Position numbers and translations under genes: made by a program. A DNA stretch of 64,000 nucleotides from the NCBI RefSeq assembly GCF_014646055.1, contig NZ_BMMS01000034.1:1-64000 (forward strand). Reading direction: 5' to 3'. Below are positions 25,712-34,891 of the stretch, piece by piece. The DNA is from Wenjunlia tyrosinilytica (GTDB lineage Bacteria > Actinomycetota > Actinomycetes > Streptomycetales > Streptomycetaceae). Position 1 is the first letter of the stretch; every line of letters begins with the position of its first letter. Under the pieces are notes generated by a model. The model was not told where the DNA came from. It did no database searches and worked only from the letters and a program-made list of their open reading frames with translations.

Positions 25712-27097
25712 CTACGGGCGGGTCATCCGGAGCACGTCGAGCGCCTCGTCGAGCTGGGCCTCCGTCAGCATGCCCCGCTCGACGTAGCCGCGCTCCAGCA
25801 CGACCTGGCGGATCGTCTTGCGCTCGGCCAGGGACTGCTTGGCGACCTTGGCCGCCTCCTCGTAGCCGATGTACCGGTTGAGCGGGGTCACGACGGAGGG
25901 GGAGGACTCGGCGTACTCACGGGCCCTTTCGGCGTTGGCCGTGATCCCGTCGATCGTGCGGTCGGCCAGCAGGCGGGAGATGTTGGCCAGCAGCCGTACG
26001 GACTCCAGGACATTCCTGGCCAGCACGGGCAGCATCACATTGAGCTCGAAATTGCCGCACGCCCCGGCGAAGGCGATCGCCGCGTCATTGCCGATGACCT
26101 GGGCGGCCACCATCAGGGCCGCCTCGGGGACGACGGGGTTCACCTTGCCCGGCATGATCGACGAACCGGGCTGGAGGTCGGGCAGGTTGATCTCGGCCAG
26201 GCCGGTGCGCGGACCGGAGCCCATCCAGCGGATGTCGTTGCAGATCTTCGTCAGGCTCACCGCGACGGTGCGCATCTGGCCCGACACCTCCACGAGCCCG
26301 TCGCGCGCCCCCTGCGCCTCGAAGTGGTCGCGCGCCTCGGTGAGCGGAAGGCCCGTGTCACGGGCGACTTCGGCGATGACGGCGGCGGCGAAGCCCTTCG
26401 GGGTGTTGATGCCCGTGCCCACCGCCGTGCCGCCCAGGGGGAGTTCGGCCAGTCGCGGCAGCGCGGCGTGCAACCGCTCGACGCCGTGCCGGACCTGGGC
26501 CGCGTAGCCGCCGAACTCCTGCCCGAGGGTGACCGGGGTGGCGTCCATCAGATGGGTACGGCCGGACTTCACCACATCGGCGAACTCGGCCGACTTGCGC
26601 TCCAGCGAGGCCGCGAGGTGCTCCAGGGCCGGGATGAGGTCGCGGACGACCGCGGAGGTGGCGGCGATGTGGATCGAGGAGGGGAAGACGTCGTTGGAGG
26701 ACTGGCTGGCGTTGACGTGGTCGTTGGGGTGGACCGGGCGGCCCAGGCGCTCGGAGGCCAGGGTCGCGATCACTTCGTTGGCGTTCATGTTCGACGACGT
26801 GCCGGAGCCGGTCTGGAAGACATCGACGGGGAAGTGGCCGTCCCAGCGGCCCTGCGCGACCTCCAGCGCGGCCCGCGCCACGGCGTCGGCGATGTCGGGG
26901 TCGAGCACGCCCAACTCGGCGTTGACCTTCGCGGCGGCCGCCTTGATCCTGGCCAGCGCCTCGATGTGGGAGCGCTCGATGCGCTGCCCGGAGACGGGGA
27001 AGTTCTCCACCGCCCGCTGGGTCTGCGCCCGCCACTTGGCGTCGGCGGGGACACGCACCTCGCCCATGGAGTCGTGCTCGACGCGGAACTCAGCCAT
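25712..27097 (-). CDS. fumC: Fumarate hydratase class II
   Basis: Iron-independent fumarase of the TCA cycle, interconverting fumarate and L-malate. The 461 residues show the superfamily signature [11 protein letters not shown], the substrate-binding [14 protein letters not shown] and [17 protein letters not shown], and [14 protein letters not shown]. Length is normal for FumC homotetramers. The start is set at the ATG with GGAGG nine bases upstream; the frame is open 11 codons further. A second, oxygen-sensitive class I fumarase is encoded 10 kb away in this window. Confidence 0.95.
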   Translation of the reverse strand: MAEFRVEHDSMGEVRVPADAKWRAQTQRAVENFPVSGQRIERSHIEALARIKAAAAKVNAELGVLDPDIADAVARAALEVAQGRWDGHFPVDVFQTGSGTSSNMNANEVIATLASERLGRPVHPNDHVNASQSSNDVFPSSIHIAATSAVVRDLIPALEHLAASLERKSAEFADVVKSGRTHLMDATPVTLGQEFGGYAAQVRHGVERLHAALPRLAELPLGGTAVGTGINTPKGFAAAVIAEVARDTGLPLTEARDHFEAQGARDGLVEVSGQMRTVAVSLTKICNDIRWMGSGPRTGLAEINLPDLQPGSSIMPGKVNPVVPEAALMVAAQVIGNDAAIAFAGACGNFELNVMLPVLARNVLESVRLLANISRLLADRTIDGITANAERAREYAESSPSVVTPLNRYIGYEEAAKVAKQSLAERKTIRQVVLERGYVERGMLTEAQLDEALDVLRMTRP

Positions 27098-27227
27098 GGG
27101 TGGACCGCCTCCTGATCGTGGTCGTCCCACGATATTCGCGACGCTCTACTACTTCACAGTAGAACCGCTCAGTAGGACATCGCGTGCGCACGATCCATTC
27201 CCGCTGGCAGCCGCCCAGGAGGCTCGA

Positions 27228-27470
27228 ATGGGTTGTACCACGCACAGGCCGGGGAAGAGACGCGGCCGCCGCCGCGTGATCGCGCTGACGGCCGCGTTCG
27301 CCTGCGCCCTCGGCGCGGGGGCGCTGCTCGCGCCGGCGACGGCGTCGGCCGACACACCGCCGAGGGCGTCGAGCACGTCGAGCACGTCCGCCGCGGTGGC
27401 GGCCAGGACTTCACGAAGAGCGCGGGAACGATCCACCCGGTGGCCGCGCCGAACCTGTGCCTGTCGGCCG
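27228..27470 (+). pseudogene. 5' remnant of a secreted protein gene
   Basis: A strong aggagg ribosome site precedes ATG and a textbook signal peptide (basic RRGRRR, hydrophobic ALTAAFACALGAGALLAP, ending in ASAD). After about 45 residues the frame becomes Arg/Ser/Pro-rich noise, while the +1 frame continues more sensibly (GGGQDFTKSAGTIHPVAAPN). This suggests a frameshift followed by truncation against the antisense LysR remnant. The original product cannot be named. Confidence 0.55.
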
Positions 27471-27695
27471 CGAAGGACCGCACTTCCCGGGCCGTCGCCG
27501 CGAGCGCACGGGCCGCGTCCGTCACGACCACCCCGCGCCCGCGCCGCTCCAGCACAACGTCCTGGTCTCCCGTTCCAGCTTGGAGATCTGCTGCGACACC
27601 GCCGACGGCGTGGAGCCCAGGGACGCCGCCGCCGCGCCCACCGACCCGTGCACCACCACCGCGTGCAGCGCCCGCAGGCGCCCGAGATCCATCAT
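27467..27695 (-). pseudogene. LysR-family regulator remnant, frameshifted
   Basis: The minus strand begins MMDLGRLRALHAVVVHGSVG, then AAAASLGSTPSAVSQQISKL, a clear LysR winged-helix N-terminus. Near 27555 the frame is lost (ETRTLCWSG), and the continuation LERRGRGVVVTDAARALAAT appears in the neighbouring frame, so about one base is missing. The effector domain is absent. LysR genes divergent from a DinB-type gene are a common arrangement, so it probably once controlled the gene at 27769. Confidence 0.7.
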
Positions 27696-27768
27696 GTAGC
27701 GATACTAAAACGAGAGGTGAAGCCAAATTTGCTGGTGCTCGTACTTCGCGCTGCCCGATGCTCTTCGC

Positions 27769-28302
27769 ATGATCACCCCTGACACCAAGGACTGGACCTG
27801 GGTCGTCCAGCGCCAGTGCCCCGAATGCGGCTTCGACGCCTCCGCCTTCCCCCGCGAGGAGGTGGCGGACCGGCTCCGGCGCAATGCCGAGGTGTGGACG
27901 GCACTGCTCGCCGAGGACCCCGAGGGACTGCGGCTGCGCCCCGATCCGCAGACCTGGTCCGCGCTGGAGTACGCGTGCCACGTCCGCGACGTGTGCCGGA
28001 CCTACGACAGGCGGCTCGGCCTGATGACGACGCTGGACAACCCGCTCTACCCCGACTGGGACCAGGACACCACGGCGGTGGAGGAGCGGTACAACGAGCA
28101 GGACCCGGCCACCGTCGCGAACGATCTGCGGACGGCGGCCGGGTCCCTGGCGTCGGGCTTCGACCGGGTCGAGGGCGGGGCATGGGCACGTCCTGGCCGG
28201 CGCAGCGACGGCGCCCGGTTCACCGTGGACTCCTTCGCCCGCTACTTCCTCCACGACGTGGTGCACCACCTGTACGACGTGACCGGTGTGAAGGCGGACT
28301 GA
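27769..28302 (+). CDS. DinB-like/maleylpyruvate isomerase-type metal protein
   Basis: A 177-residue four-helix-bundle protein of the DinB/YfiT/mycothiol-dependent superfamily. It has a short Cys pair near the N-terminus (CPECGF) and the family metal-binding histidines in LEYACHVRDVCR and YFLHDVVHHLYDVTG. Members use mycothiol or bacillithiol as cofactor in detoxification transfers. The ATG is the only sensible start; the upstream region is the broken LysR gene, so its promoter may have lost its regulator. A convergent terminator follows. Confidence 0.83.
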   Translation: MITPDTKDWTWVVQRQCPECGFDASAFPREEVADRLRRNAEVWTALLAEDPEGLRLRPDPQTWSALEYACHVRDVCRTYDRRLGLMTTLDNPLYPDWDQDTTAVEERYNEQDPATVANDLRTAAGSLASGFDRVEGGAWARPGRRSDGARFTVDSFARYFLHDVVHHLYDVTGVKAD

Positions 28303-28304
28303 GT

Positions 28305-28386
28305 CCCGCGGGTCCGGGGCGAACGGGCCGCCGGACCCGCGGGTGGGGGGGACCGGTTCCGGGGGGAGAACGGGGGGGCCGGTCCC
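28305..28386. terminator. Double hairpin between convergent genes
   Basis: A perfect 13-bp stem, cccgcgggtccgg (28305-28317) with its complement at 28331-28343, then a second imperfect hairpin starting gggaccgg and ending ccggtccc (28349-28386). It separates the DinB-like gene from the opposing peptidase. Confidence 0.7.
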
Positions 28387-28397
28387 ACGTACGGGCC

Positions 28398-29954
28398 CTA
28401 CCGCTCGCAGACGGTGCCCTCCTTGGGGAGCGTGCCGTCGAGCAGGTAGGTGTCCACCGCCTTGGTCACACACTTCCCCTTGCCGTAGCCGCCGTGGCCA
28501 TCGCCCTTGTTCGTGATCGTGACGGCGACGTCCTTGCCGAGGGCCTCGGCCATGTGCCGGGTGCCTTCGAACGGGGTGGCCGGGTCGCTTGTGGTGCCGA
28601 CGAGGACGATGGGCGCGGAGCCCTTGGCGGAGACGGGCGGGTGCTCCCACTTGCCCTCGACCGGCCACCCGGTGCACATGGACAGGCTCCATGCCATGGA
28701 CTCGCCGAAGACCGGTGAGACCGCGCGGTACTCGGGGACCTTCGACTTGGCGTACGCGTCCGGGAGGCGCTGCTTCTCATCGGCGCACAGCACCGCGGTG
28801 TTCGCGTCGCCCATATTGCTGTAGTGACCCTGCGGGCTCCGGCCCGCCCCCATGTCGGACAGGGCGAGCAGGATGTTCCCGGTCCCGTGTTCCTGGGCCT
28901 CCAGCAGCCCCTTCTTCAGCGGTGCCCAGAAGTCCTTCGAGAACATGGCGATGCCGATGGCGCCCCGCGCGTGCTCCTGGGTCAGTTCACGGCCGCTCTT
29001 GGTCGGCAGCGGCTTGCTGTCCAGCCGTTCGAGCAGGTCGGTGATCTTCTCGGTTCCCCGCTTCGGGTCCGGGCCGGTCGGGCAGGAGTCGCCGTCGGTC
29101 TTCGCACAGGCGGTCATGAAGTGCTCGAACGCCACCTGGAAGCTCTTGACCTTGACCTGAAGCCGTTCCTCGGGACCCTGGGTGGGGTCCATCACGGCGT
29201 CGAGGACCGCGCGGCCCACGTTCTTCGGGAACAGATGGGCGTAGACGGCTCCGAGTTCGGTGCCGTACGAGGTGCCGAAGTAGTGCAGCTTGTCGTCGCC
29301 GAGGACCTGGCGCAGCAGGTCCATGTCGCGTGCGGCCGAGGCGGTGTCCACATGGGGGAGCACGTCGCCGGAGTTCTTCCGGCAGGCCTTGACGGACGCG
29401 GCGTTGGCGGCGAGAGCCAGGGCCATTTCCTCGGCGTTGTCCGGAGTGCCGTCCGTCGTGGCCGACATCAGGTCCCTGGCCTTGTCGCCCAGGCAGTGCA
29501 CCGGAGCGCTGGCCCCCACGCCACGCGGATCGAAGCTGACCAGGTCGTAGCGCTCGTGAAGCTTCTTGTACTGATCCTTGGCCGCCAGGGGCAAGGTGGT
29601 GACACCGGAGCCGCCGGGCCCGCCGAAGTTGAACACCAGCGAGCCGATCCGCTGGTCCGCGTCCTTGGCCCTGGCGCGGATCAGGGCCAGACGGATCAGC
29701 TTGCCGTCCGGATTCACCCAGTCCAGCGGGACACTCATCGTTCCGCATTCCCAACGGGTGCCGTCGGCCATGGGGGCGGGCCTGCCCCGACCGCCCTGGA
29801 GCGGCGTCGGGGCGGCGCACGCCTTCCAGGCGATCTTCTGTGCGGCGAGCCGGGCGATCGGATCGCTCGCGCTCGCATCGGTGCCGTCGCCATTGCACGC
29901 GGAAACAGCCGTCGCGACCAGCAGCGCGGTCGCGGCCAGGGCCCCGGTCCTCAT
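28398..29954 (-). CDS. Secreted S33-family alpha/beta-hydrolase lipoprotein (tripeptidyl aminopeptidase type)
   Basis: A 518-residue extracellular lipoprotein resembling Streptomyces SlpD/SlpE and tripeptidyl aminopeptidases, which trim N-terminal peptides. The signal peptide ends in the lipobox AVSAC. The hydrolase core shows the oxyanion region NFGGPGGSG, DLVSFDPRGVGAS, nucleophile elbow GTSYGTELG, and late acid/His elements including GTTSDPATPFEG and GDGHGGYG. I set the start at the ATG giving a compact 20-residue signal peptide; a GTG further upstream would add 22 residues. It is monocistronic, facing the DinB-like gene. Confidence 0.88.
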   Translation of the reverse strand: MRTGALAATALLVATAVSACNGDGTDASASDPIARLAAQKIAWKACAAPTPLQGGRGRPAPMADGTRWECGTMSVPLDWVNPDGKLIRLALIRARAKDADQRIGSLVFNFGGPGGSGVTTLPLAAKDQYKKLHERYDLVSFDPRGVGASAPVHCLGDKARDLMSATTDGTPDNAEEMALALAANAASVKACRKNSGDVLPHVDTASAARDMDLLRQVLGDDKLHYFGTSYGTELGAVYAHLFPKNVGRAVLDAVMDPTQGPEERLQVKVKSFQVAFEHFMTACAKTDGDSCPTGPDPKRGTEKITDLLERLDSKPLPTKSGRELTQEHARGAIGIAMFSKDFWAPLKKGLLEAQEHGTGNILLALSDMGAGRSPQGHYSNMGDANTAVLCADEKQRLPDAYAKSKVPEYRAVSPVFGESMAWSLSMCTGWPVEGKWEHPPVSAKGSAPIVLVGTTSDPATPFEGTRHMAEALGKDVAVTITNKGDGHGGYGKGKCVTKAVDTYLLDGTLPKEGTVCER

Positions 29955-30333
29955 GGATCGCGTCTTCCTCGACAAACTCGGCAAAGTATTCCCTGTCTTG
30001 TGCTTCGCGCCCGCCGCCACGCATCGCGGTGGTACTCAGCGAGGGTTCATGCGTCTCGGGAACCCGGCGGATGTCCGCCGCCGCGAAGGATCGGCGCTGT
30101 ATTTCCCCTCGAAGCTAGCCTTCGACCAGCCCGGAAGGCATGACGGTCTGTACCGGCAGGTTTGCGCCCGAAGGCGGACCCGGTACCGAAACGGCCGGCG
30201 CGTTGGCGCGGCCGTCATGTCCGGGCAACCGCAGGGCCGTCGCACCCTGCCCACCGCCGCCATATGACCCAAGGTCAGCTGGACGGCCTTCCCTCGATCC
30301 GGCTCAGGGACAACTGCCCCTCGACGGCAACGG

Positions 30334-30361
30334 GCCCCTGGACGCCTCGGCGTCCAGGGGC
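30334..30361. terminator. Perfect hairpin after the GntR gene
   Basis: A 13-bp perfect stem (gcccctggacgcc with its complement) and a two-base loop, sixteen bases past the stop of the GntR regulator. It ends the ABC-HAD-GntR operon. The rest of 30021-30333 holds nothing I can support. Confidence 0.75.
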
Positions 30362-30376
30362 GCCAGCCGGTGGGCC

Positions 30377-31159
30377 TCAGCCCGCGGTCCTGGGGCGGCG
30401 GTCCAGCTGCCGTCCCAGCGCCGTGGTCGCCGTCGAGTTGTGCACCGTGAAGGCCACCGTGCCCGGCAGATACCGGTCCTGGGACCACTCCACCGGGGTG
30501 CCGCCGGGGTCGGTCGTGCAGCGCCACTCCCGCAGCAGCGGGTCCCCGACCGCGCAGCCCAGCAGCTTCGCGTCGTCGGCGTCCGCCACGACCACGTCGA
30601 TGGTGTGGTCGGCGTCGGCGAAGATCACCCCGTGCTCCTCCAGGGGCTCGGAATGGGAGACCGCGCCCTTGGGCAGGGCGGCCACGATCGCCCCCACCCG
30701 CTCCGGGTACGTGGTGCGCTCGACCATCACCGGCCGCCCCGACAGCGTCCTGAGCCGAAGGACCCGGTGCACCGACGCGCCCTCGGGCAGCCGCAGATGA
30801 TGCGCCTCGGCCTCGTCGGCGGTCGCGTGCTCGACGCGCACCACACGCCCGCCCGGCTCCTCGCCCAGCGAGCGGGCCCAGCGGGTGAAGCTGCGCAGTT
30901 CCTCGAAGCTCTGGAGCCGCGACGGTCCCAGCACCACCCGGCGCGTTCCCCGGCGGGAGGTCACCAGGCCGTCGGCGCGCAGCACCCCGAGGGCCTGGCG
31001 GACCGTTCCACGGGAGACCCCGTACCGTTCGGCGAGCTCGTCCTCGGCCGGAAGCCGGGCCCCGGAGGCGTAGTCGCCGCGCAGGATCGCCTGCCTGAGG
31101 TCCTCGGCGACCCTGCGGTAGATCGGGCTCCTGCCGCCTGCCGCGCCCGCGACGTCCAC
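30377..31159 (-). CDS. GntR-family regulator, HutC/PhnF subgroup
   Basis: A 260-residue repressor. The N-terminal winged helix has YRRVAEDLRQAILRGDYASG, LPAEDELAERYGVSRGTVRQ and the wing LVTSRRGTRRVV. The C-terminal UTRA effector domain (about 90-245) has VHRVLRLRTLSGRPVMVERT and LLREWRCTTDPGGTPVEWS. UTRA regulators sense small phosphorylated or amino-sugar ligands. GTG start with aggagg eight bases upstream. It is the last gene of the importer operon, and probably controls it through the palindrome before the binding-protein gene. Confidence 0.88.
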   Translation of the reverse strand: MDVAGAAGGRSPIYRRVAEDLRQAILRGDYASGARLPAEDELAERYGVSRGTVRQALGVLRADGLVTSRRGTRRVVLGPSRLQSFEELRSFTRWARSLGEEPGGRVVRVEHATADEAEAHHLRLPEGASVHRVLRLRTLSGRPVMVERTTYPERVGAIVAALPKGAVSHSEPLEEHGVIFADADHTIDVVVADADDAKLLGCAVGDPLLREWRCTTDPGGTPVEWSQDRYLPGTVAFTVHNSTATTALGRQLDRRPRTAG

Positions 31160-31218
31160 GACCCTTGCCTCCTGAGTGAATTCGCCTCCTGCCGGATGAA
31201 CGACCCTATCCACGTCCA

Positions 31219-31902
31219 CTAGGAGAGTCGGACGAGCGAGCGCAGCAGGGCGAGGTCGGCGTCCACGAGCGTGCCGAGCACCGTGCGGCCCGGTCCCTCG
31301 GGGATCGGCGCCAGCGAGGGCACGGCGAGCACCCGGCAGCCCGCGGCCTCCGCCGAGGACACCCCGGCGAGCGTGTCCTCCACGGCCACGCAGTGCGACG
31401 GGCTGGCGCCCAGGGCGCCGGCCGCCGCCCAGTAGGGGTCGGGCGCGGGCTTGGTCCGCTCGGTGTCCTCGGCCCCGTACACCGCGTCGAAACGATGGTC
31501 GGTGAAGGAGCGCAGGACCAGTTCCACGACGGAGCGGGGGGAGGCGGAGACCAGCGCCGTCGGCACGCCGTGCTCGCGCAGCTCGGCCAGCAGCCGCAGC
31601 ACCCCCGGCCGCGGCGGCGCCCCGCACTCCTCGATCCGGGCGGCGAACCCCGCCCGCAGGTGCTCCGCCAGCTGTTCGGGGGCGAGCCCGGTGCCGGTGG
31701 TGAGGTGCAGATGGGCGGCGGTGTCCTCCACGGCCCGCCCGAGCACGGCGGGCCGGTCGGCCGCGCCGAGGGTGCGGCCCAGCCTGAGCGCCAGGGCCGC
31801 GGCGGTCTCCCACCACAGCCCTTCGGTGTCCACGAGGGTTCCGTCCATGTCGAACAGGACCGCGTGCGGGGTGACGGCCCCGGTCGCCGCGGCCGCCGTC
31901 AC
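31219..31902 (-). CDS. HAD-superfamily phosphatase/phosphomutase-like hydrolase
   Basis: A 227-residue HAD subfamily IA protein of the beta-phosphoglucomutase/GPP type. It carries nucleophile motif LFDMDGTLVDTE, motif II TALVSASPRS, the Lys of motif III in TKPAPDPY, and motif IV VAVEDTLAG. The cap is helical, inserted after motif I. The phosphonatase Lys motif (WAGTTVD context) is absent, so it is not a PhnX phosphonatase. GTG overlaps the stop of the ABC ATPase gene (GTGA), so it is translated with the importer. It probably dephosphorylates an imported phospho-compound. Confidence 0.85.
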   Translation of the reverse strand: MTAAAATGAVTPHAVLFDMDGTLVDTEGLWWETAAALALRLGRTLGAADRPAVLGRAVEDTAAHLHLTTGTGLAPEQLAEHLRAGFAARIEECGAPPRPGVLRLLAELREHGVPTALVSASPRSVVELVLRSFTDHRFDAVYGAEDTERTKPAPDPYWAAAGALGASPSHCVAVEDTLAGVSSAEAAGCRVLAVPSLAPIPEGPGRTVLGTLVDADLALLRSLVRLS

Positions 31903-32996
31903 GTGGCCGCCCGCCGGTCGACCAGCACCGGCCGGGCGTGGGGAGCGACGGTCACCAGGGTGCCGGAGGGCAGTTCGGCGGCGGCGTGGGTGGCCATGTC
32001 GGCCTTGACCGCCGTGCCGTCGGCCAGCCGGATGCTCAGCCGGGTGGTGGCACCGAGGAAGGTGGTCCCGACGACCCGCGCCGTGCCGCCGTCGTCGGCC
32101 GCGACCTCCAGGCCCTCGGGCCTGATCAGCACATCCACCTCGCCGGCGTCGGTGTGCGGGCCCTCGACCGGCAGCCGGGTGCCCAGCACCTCGACCTCGC
32201 CGGAACCGCCGACGTGTCCGGGTATGCGGTTCATGGCGCCCACGAACTCGGCGACGAACGCCGTGGCGGGCCGTGCGTACAGCTCGGCCGGGGCGGCGCA
32301 CTGCTCGAGCCGCCCGCCGCGCATCACCGCGACCCGGTCGGCCATCGACAGGGCCTCCTCCTGGTCATGGGTGACGAAGACGGTGGTGATGCCCAGCTCC
32401 AGCTGGAGCCGCCTGATCTCCTCACGCAGGGTGAGGCGCACCTTGGCGTCCAGCGCCGACAGCGGCTCGTCCAGCAGGAGCAGCCGCGGCCGCACCGCCA
32501 GCGCGCGGGCCAGCGCTACCCGCTGCTGCTGACCGCCGGAGAGCTGGTGGGGGTAGTGGGTGCCGTGGTCGGGCAGGCCCACCAGCGCCAGCAGCTCCTC
32601 GGCGCGGGCGCGCCGCTCGGCGGAGGCGACCTTGCGCATCCGCAGCCCGAAAGCGACGTTGCCGCGGGCGTCGAGGTTCGGGAAGAGGCTGTACGACTGG
32701 AAGACCATGCCGGTGTCGCGGCGGTGCGCGGGAACCCTGGTGATGTCCTCGCCGTCGACCAGCACCGCGCCGGAGTCGGGCCGCTCGAAGCCGGCCAGCA
32801 CCCGCAGCGCCGTCGTCTTGCCGCAGCCGGAGGGACCGAGCAGGGCGACCAGCTCACCCGGCTCGACGGTCAGGTCCAGGCCGTCGAGGGCGGTGGTGGC
32901 GCCGAAGGTGCGGCGCAGGCCCCGCAGTTCGAGGGCCGCGCCGGACCCGGCGGCCCGTTCGGCGTCCAGGACGGCCGCGGTGGCAGCTGACGTCAT
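31899..32996 (-). CDS. ABC importer ATPase (Fe3+/putrescine/2-AEP type)
   Basis: A 365-residue ATPase. Walker A is LLGPSGCGKTTALRVL, the Q-loop FQSYSLFP, the signature LSGGQQQRVALARAL, Walker B RLLLLDEPLSALDA and the H-loop VFVTHDQEEAL. A C-terminal TOBE domain (about 255-360) is present. The group (PotA/FbpC/PhnT-like) pairs with one periplasmic-type binding protein and two permeases, exactly as found here. ATG was chosen with aagga nine bases upstream. It overlaps the HAD gene. Confidence 0.92.
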   Translation of the reverse strand: MTSAATAAVLDAERAAGSGAALELRGLRRTFGATTALDGLDLTVEPGELVALLGPSGCGKTTALRVLAGFERPDSGAVLVDGEDITRVPAHRRDTGMVFQSYSLFPNLDARGNVAFGLRMRKVASAERRARAEELLALVGLPDHGTHYPHQLSGGQQQRVALARALAVRPRLLLLDEPLSALDAKVRLTLREEIRRLQLELGITTVFVTHDQEEALSMADRVAVMRGGRLEQCAAPAELYARPATAFVAEFVGAMNRIPGHVGGSGEVEVLGTRLPVEGPHTDAGEVDVLIRPEGLEVAADDGGTARVVGTTFLGATTRLSIRLADGTAVKADMATHAAAELPSGTLVTVAPHARPVLVDRRAAT

Positions 32997-33001
32997 GTCG
33001 G

Positions 33002-33895
33002 TCACTCCTTGTCGGCCGCGGCGGCGGTGGAGACCGCGGTCGCGGGGGTGCGGTTCTTGGCGCCCCGGCCGCCGAGGGCGGCGAGCGCGAGCAGCAGGGC
33101 CCAGGTCAGCAGCAGGCTCAGCAGCGACACGGCCACGGAGAGCTGGGCGTTGGAGCCGGAGGCCTGCACGATCCAGACGGCGAACGGCTGGAAGCCGAGC
33201 AGCTGGGCCACGGTGAACTCGCCGAGGACCAGGGCCAGGGTCAGGAACGAGGCCCCCAGCAGCGCGGACTTCAGATTCGGCAGCACCACCCGCAGCAGGA
33301 CGTGCGGCCAGGAGGCACCGAGGTTCCGCGCGGCCTCGACGAGCGTGCGCAGGTCGATCGAGCGCAGCCCGGAGTCGAGCGCCCGGTGGACGAAGGGCAG
33401 CGCCATCACCACATAGGCGAGCACCAGCACCACGGGGAAGCCGGGATCCTGGATGGCCACGAACGTCCGGTACAGCGGGGTCCTGGACAGATGGTCCGGG
33501 CCCCACTTCAGGACCGTGCCGATGCCCGCGACAAGGGCCACGGACGGTACGACGAGCGGCAGCGAGCAGACCACTTCGAGGACCGGCCGCAGCCGGGGCG
33601 CGGACAGCCGCACCGCGATCTCGGCGGGCACCATCAGCGCCAGCACGACCACGATCGTCGCCACGCCGAGGCCGATGGACAGCAGCAGGCTCGAGGTGAA
33701 GCCGTCCGCGCTGAAGATGTGCGTGTACGCGTCCAGCGTCAGGCCCTCGTTGGGGATGTCCACCGTGAACACCGCCGAGGCGACCAGCGGAACGAGGAAG
33801 TACAGGCCCGCAACCAGCAGGACGGCGCCGCGCCACAGGCGCGGGCGCTGCCGGGCGGGGGCCGCGGCGCAGACGGTCGGATTCAGGCCAGCCAC
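33002..33895 (-). CDS. ABC importer permease 2
   Basis: A 297-residue inner-membrane permease with six hydrophobic segments and the ATPase-docking EAA loop EAARNLGASWPHVLLRVVLP. It resembles the second permease of 2-aminoethylphosphonate, thiamine or iron(III) importers. GTG start with aaggag seven bases before. It overlaps the 3' end of permease 1 by 13 bases, and its stop lies just before the ATPase start. Confidence 0.9.
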   Translation of the reverse strand: MAGLNPTVCAAAPARQRPRLWRGAVLLVAGLYFLVPLVASAVFTVDIPNEGLTLDAYTHIFSADGFTSSLLLSIGLGVATIVVVLALMVPAEIAVRLSAPRLRPVLEVVCSLPLVVPSVALVAGIGTVLKWGPDHLSRTPLYRTFVAIQDPGFPVVLVLAYVVMALPFVHRALDSGLRSIDLRTLVEAARNLGASWPHVLLRVVLPNLKSALLGASFLTLALVLGEFTVAQLLGFQPFAVWIVQASGSNAQLSVAVSLLSLLLTWALLLALAALGGRGAKNRTPATAVSTAAAADKE

Positions 33896-34884
33896 CGGGT
33901 GCTCCTTCGCTGGAGGGGCAGATGGACGGCCATGACCAGGCCCGCGACGACCACCATGTCGAGGCTGAGCGCCAGGGCGACGTTCTCCTGGCCGACCAGG
34001 ACATTGCCGGACAGCGCGTCGGCGATCTGCAGGGTGATCAGCGGAACCGAGCTGCCCACCATCGCCGCCGCCGTCGCGTACGCGGCGAAAGCGCTGCCGA
34101 ACAGCAGCACGAGGCCGCCGAGCAGCGACGGCATGAGCACCGGCAGCCCGACGTGGTGCCAGTACTGCCAGGTGGTGGCGCCCGAGCTCTGGGCGGCCTC
34201 GCGCCACGACGGACGCAAGCCGTCGAGCGCGGGAACGACCGCGAGGACCATCAGCGGGACCAGGAAGTACAGATAGGTCAGCGCCAGCCCCCAGAAGCTG
34301 TAGAGGCTCCAGCCGTGCCGGTCCAGGCCCAGCCGGGTGGTGAGCACACCGGCGTTGCCGAGGGTGGCGACGAAGGCGAACGCGAGCGGCACACCGCCGA
34401 AGTTCGCCAGGACGCCGGAGGCGGTCAGCACCGCCTCGCGCAGCGCCCGGTGGCGGGAGGTCACCACGGCCTGGGCGAGGAGCAGTCCGAGGACGGCGCC
34501 GATGACCGCGCACACCGCGGACAGCTTCACGCTGCCCCACAGGGCGGTCAGGTAGGCCCCGCGCAGGGACTCGTCGAGGTTGCCGAAGGTGGCCGAGGAG
34601 GCGCCGGTCTGCGGATCGGTGGAGGTGAACGCTCCCTGCACCATGGCGGCCAGCGGCAGGCCGAAGGCCACGGCGACGAAGAGGAGGAGCGGGACGACGG
34701 CGAGCCAGGCACGGCCGGAGCCCCTCCCGGACCGGCGAGCGGTCCGGGAGGGGCGGGCCTCGGCCTGCGTGCCGCCGGCGGGAGCGGCCGCGGCCTCGGG
34801 GGAGCCGGCGCCGTGTCGCGCGCCGGTCACCGCCCCGGGGCCGTCGGCGACCGCCGCGTCGCAGGAGTGGGCTGAGGGGGTCAT
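33883..34884 (-). CDS. ABC importer permease 1
   Basis: A 333-residue permease with a long Ala/Pro-rich cytosolic N-terminus (about 60 residues) and six membrane segments. The EAA loop is WREAAQSSGATTWQYWHHVG. It forms the heteromeric channel with permease 2. ATG eight bases from the binding-protein stop, same operon. Confidence 0.9.
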   Translation of the reverse strand: MTPSAHSCDAAVADGPGAVTGARHGAGSPEAAAAPAGGTQAEARPSRTARRSGRGSGRAWLAVVPLLLFVAVAFGLPLAAMVQGAFTSTDPQTGASSATFGNLDESLRGAYLTALWGSVKLSAVCAVIGAVLGLLLAQAVVTSRHRALREAVLTASGVLANFGGVPLAFAFVATLGNAGVLTTRLGLDRHGWSLYSFWGLALTYLYFLVPLMVLAVVPALDGLRPSWREAAQSSGATTWQYWHHVGLPVLMPSLLGGLVLLFGSAFAAYATAAAMVGSSVPLITLQIADALSGNVLVGQENVALALSLDMVVVAGLVMAVHLPLQRRSTRWLA

Positions 34885-34891
34885 CGCCGGA

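Noticed and set aside
24998-27115. Plus-strand frame of 705 codons
   Set aside because: It runs antisense through DUF402 and fumC, both with real motifs, and its composition is typical of a shadow.
31219-31902. Phosphonoacetaldehyde hydrolase (PhnX)
   Set aside because: The HAD protein has the DMDGTLVD motif and no Schiff-base lysine context.
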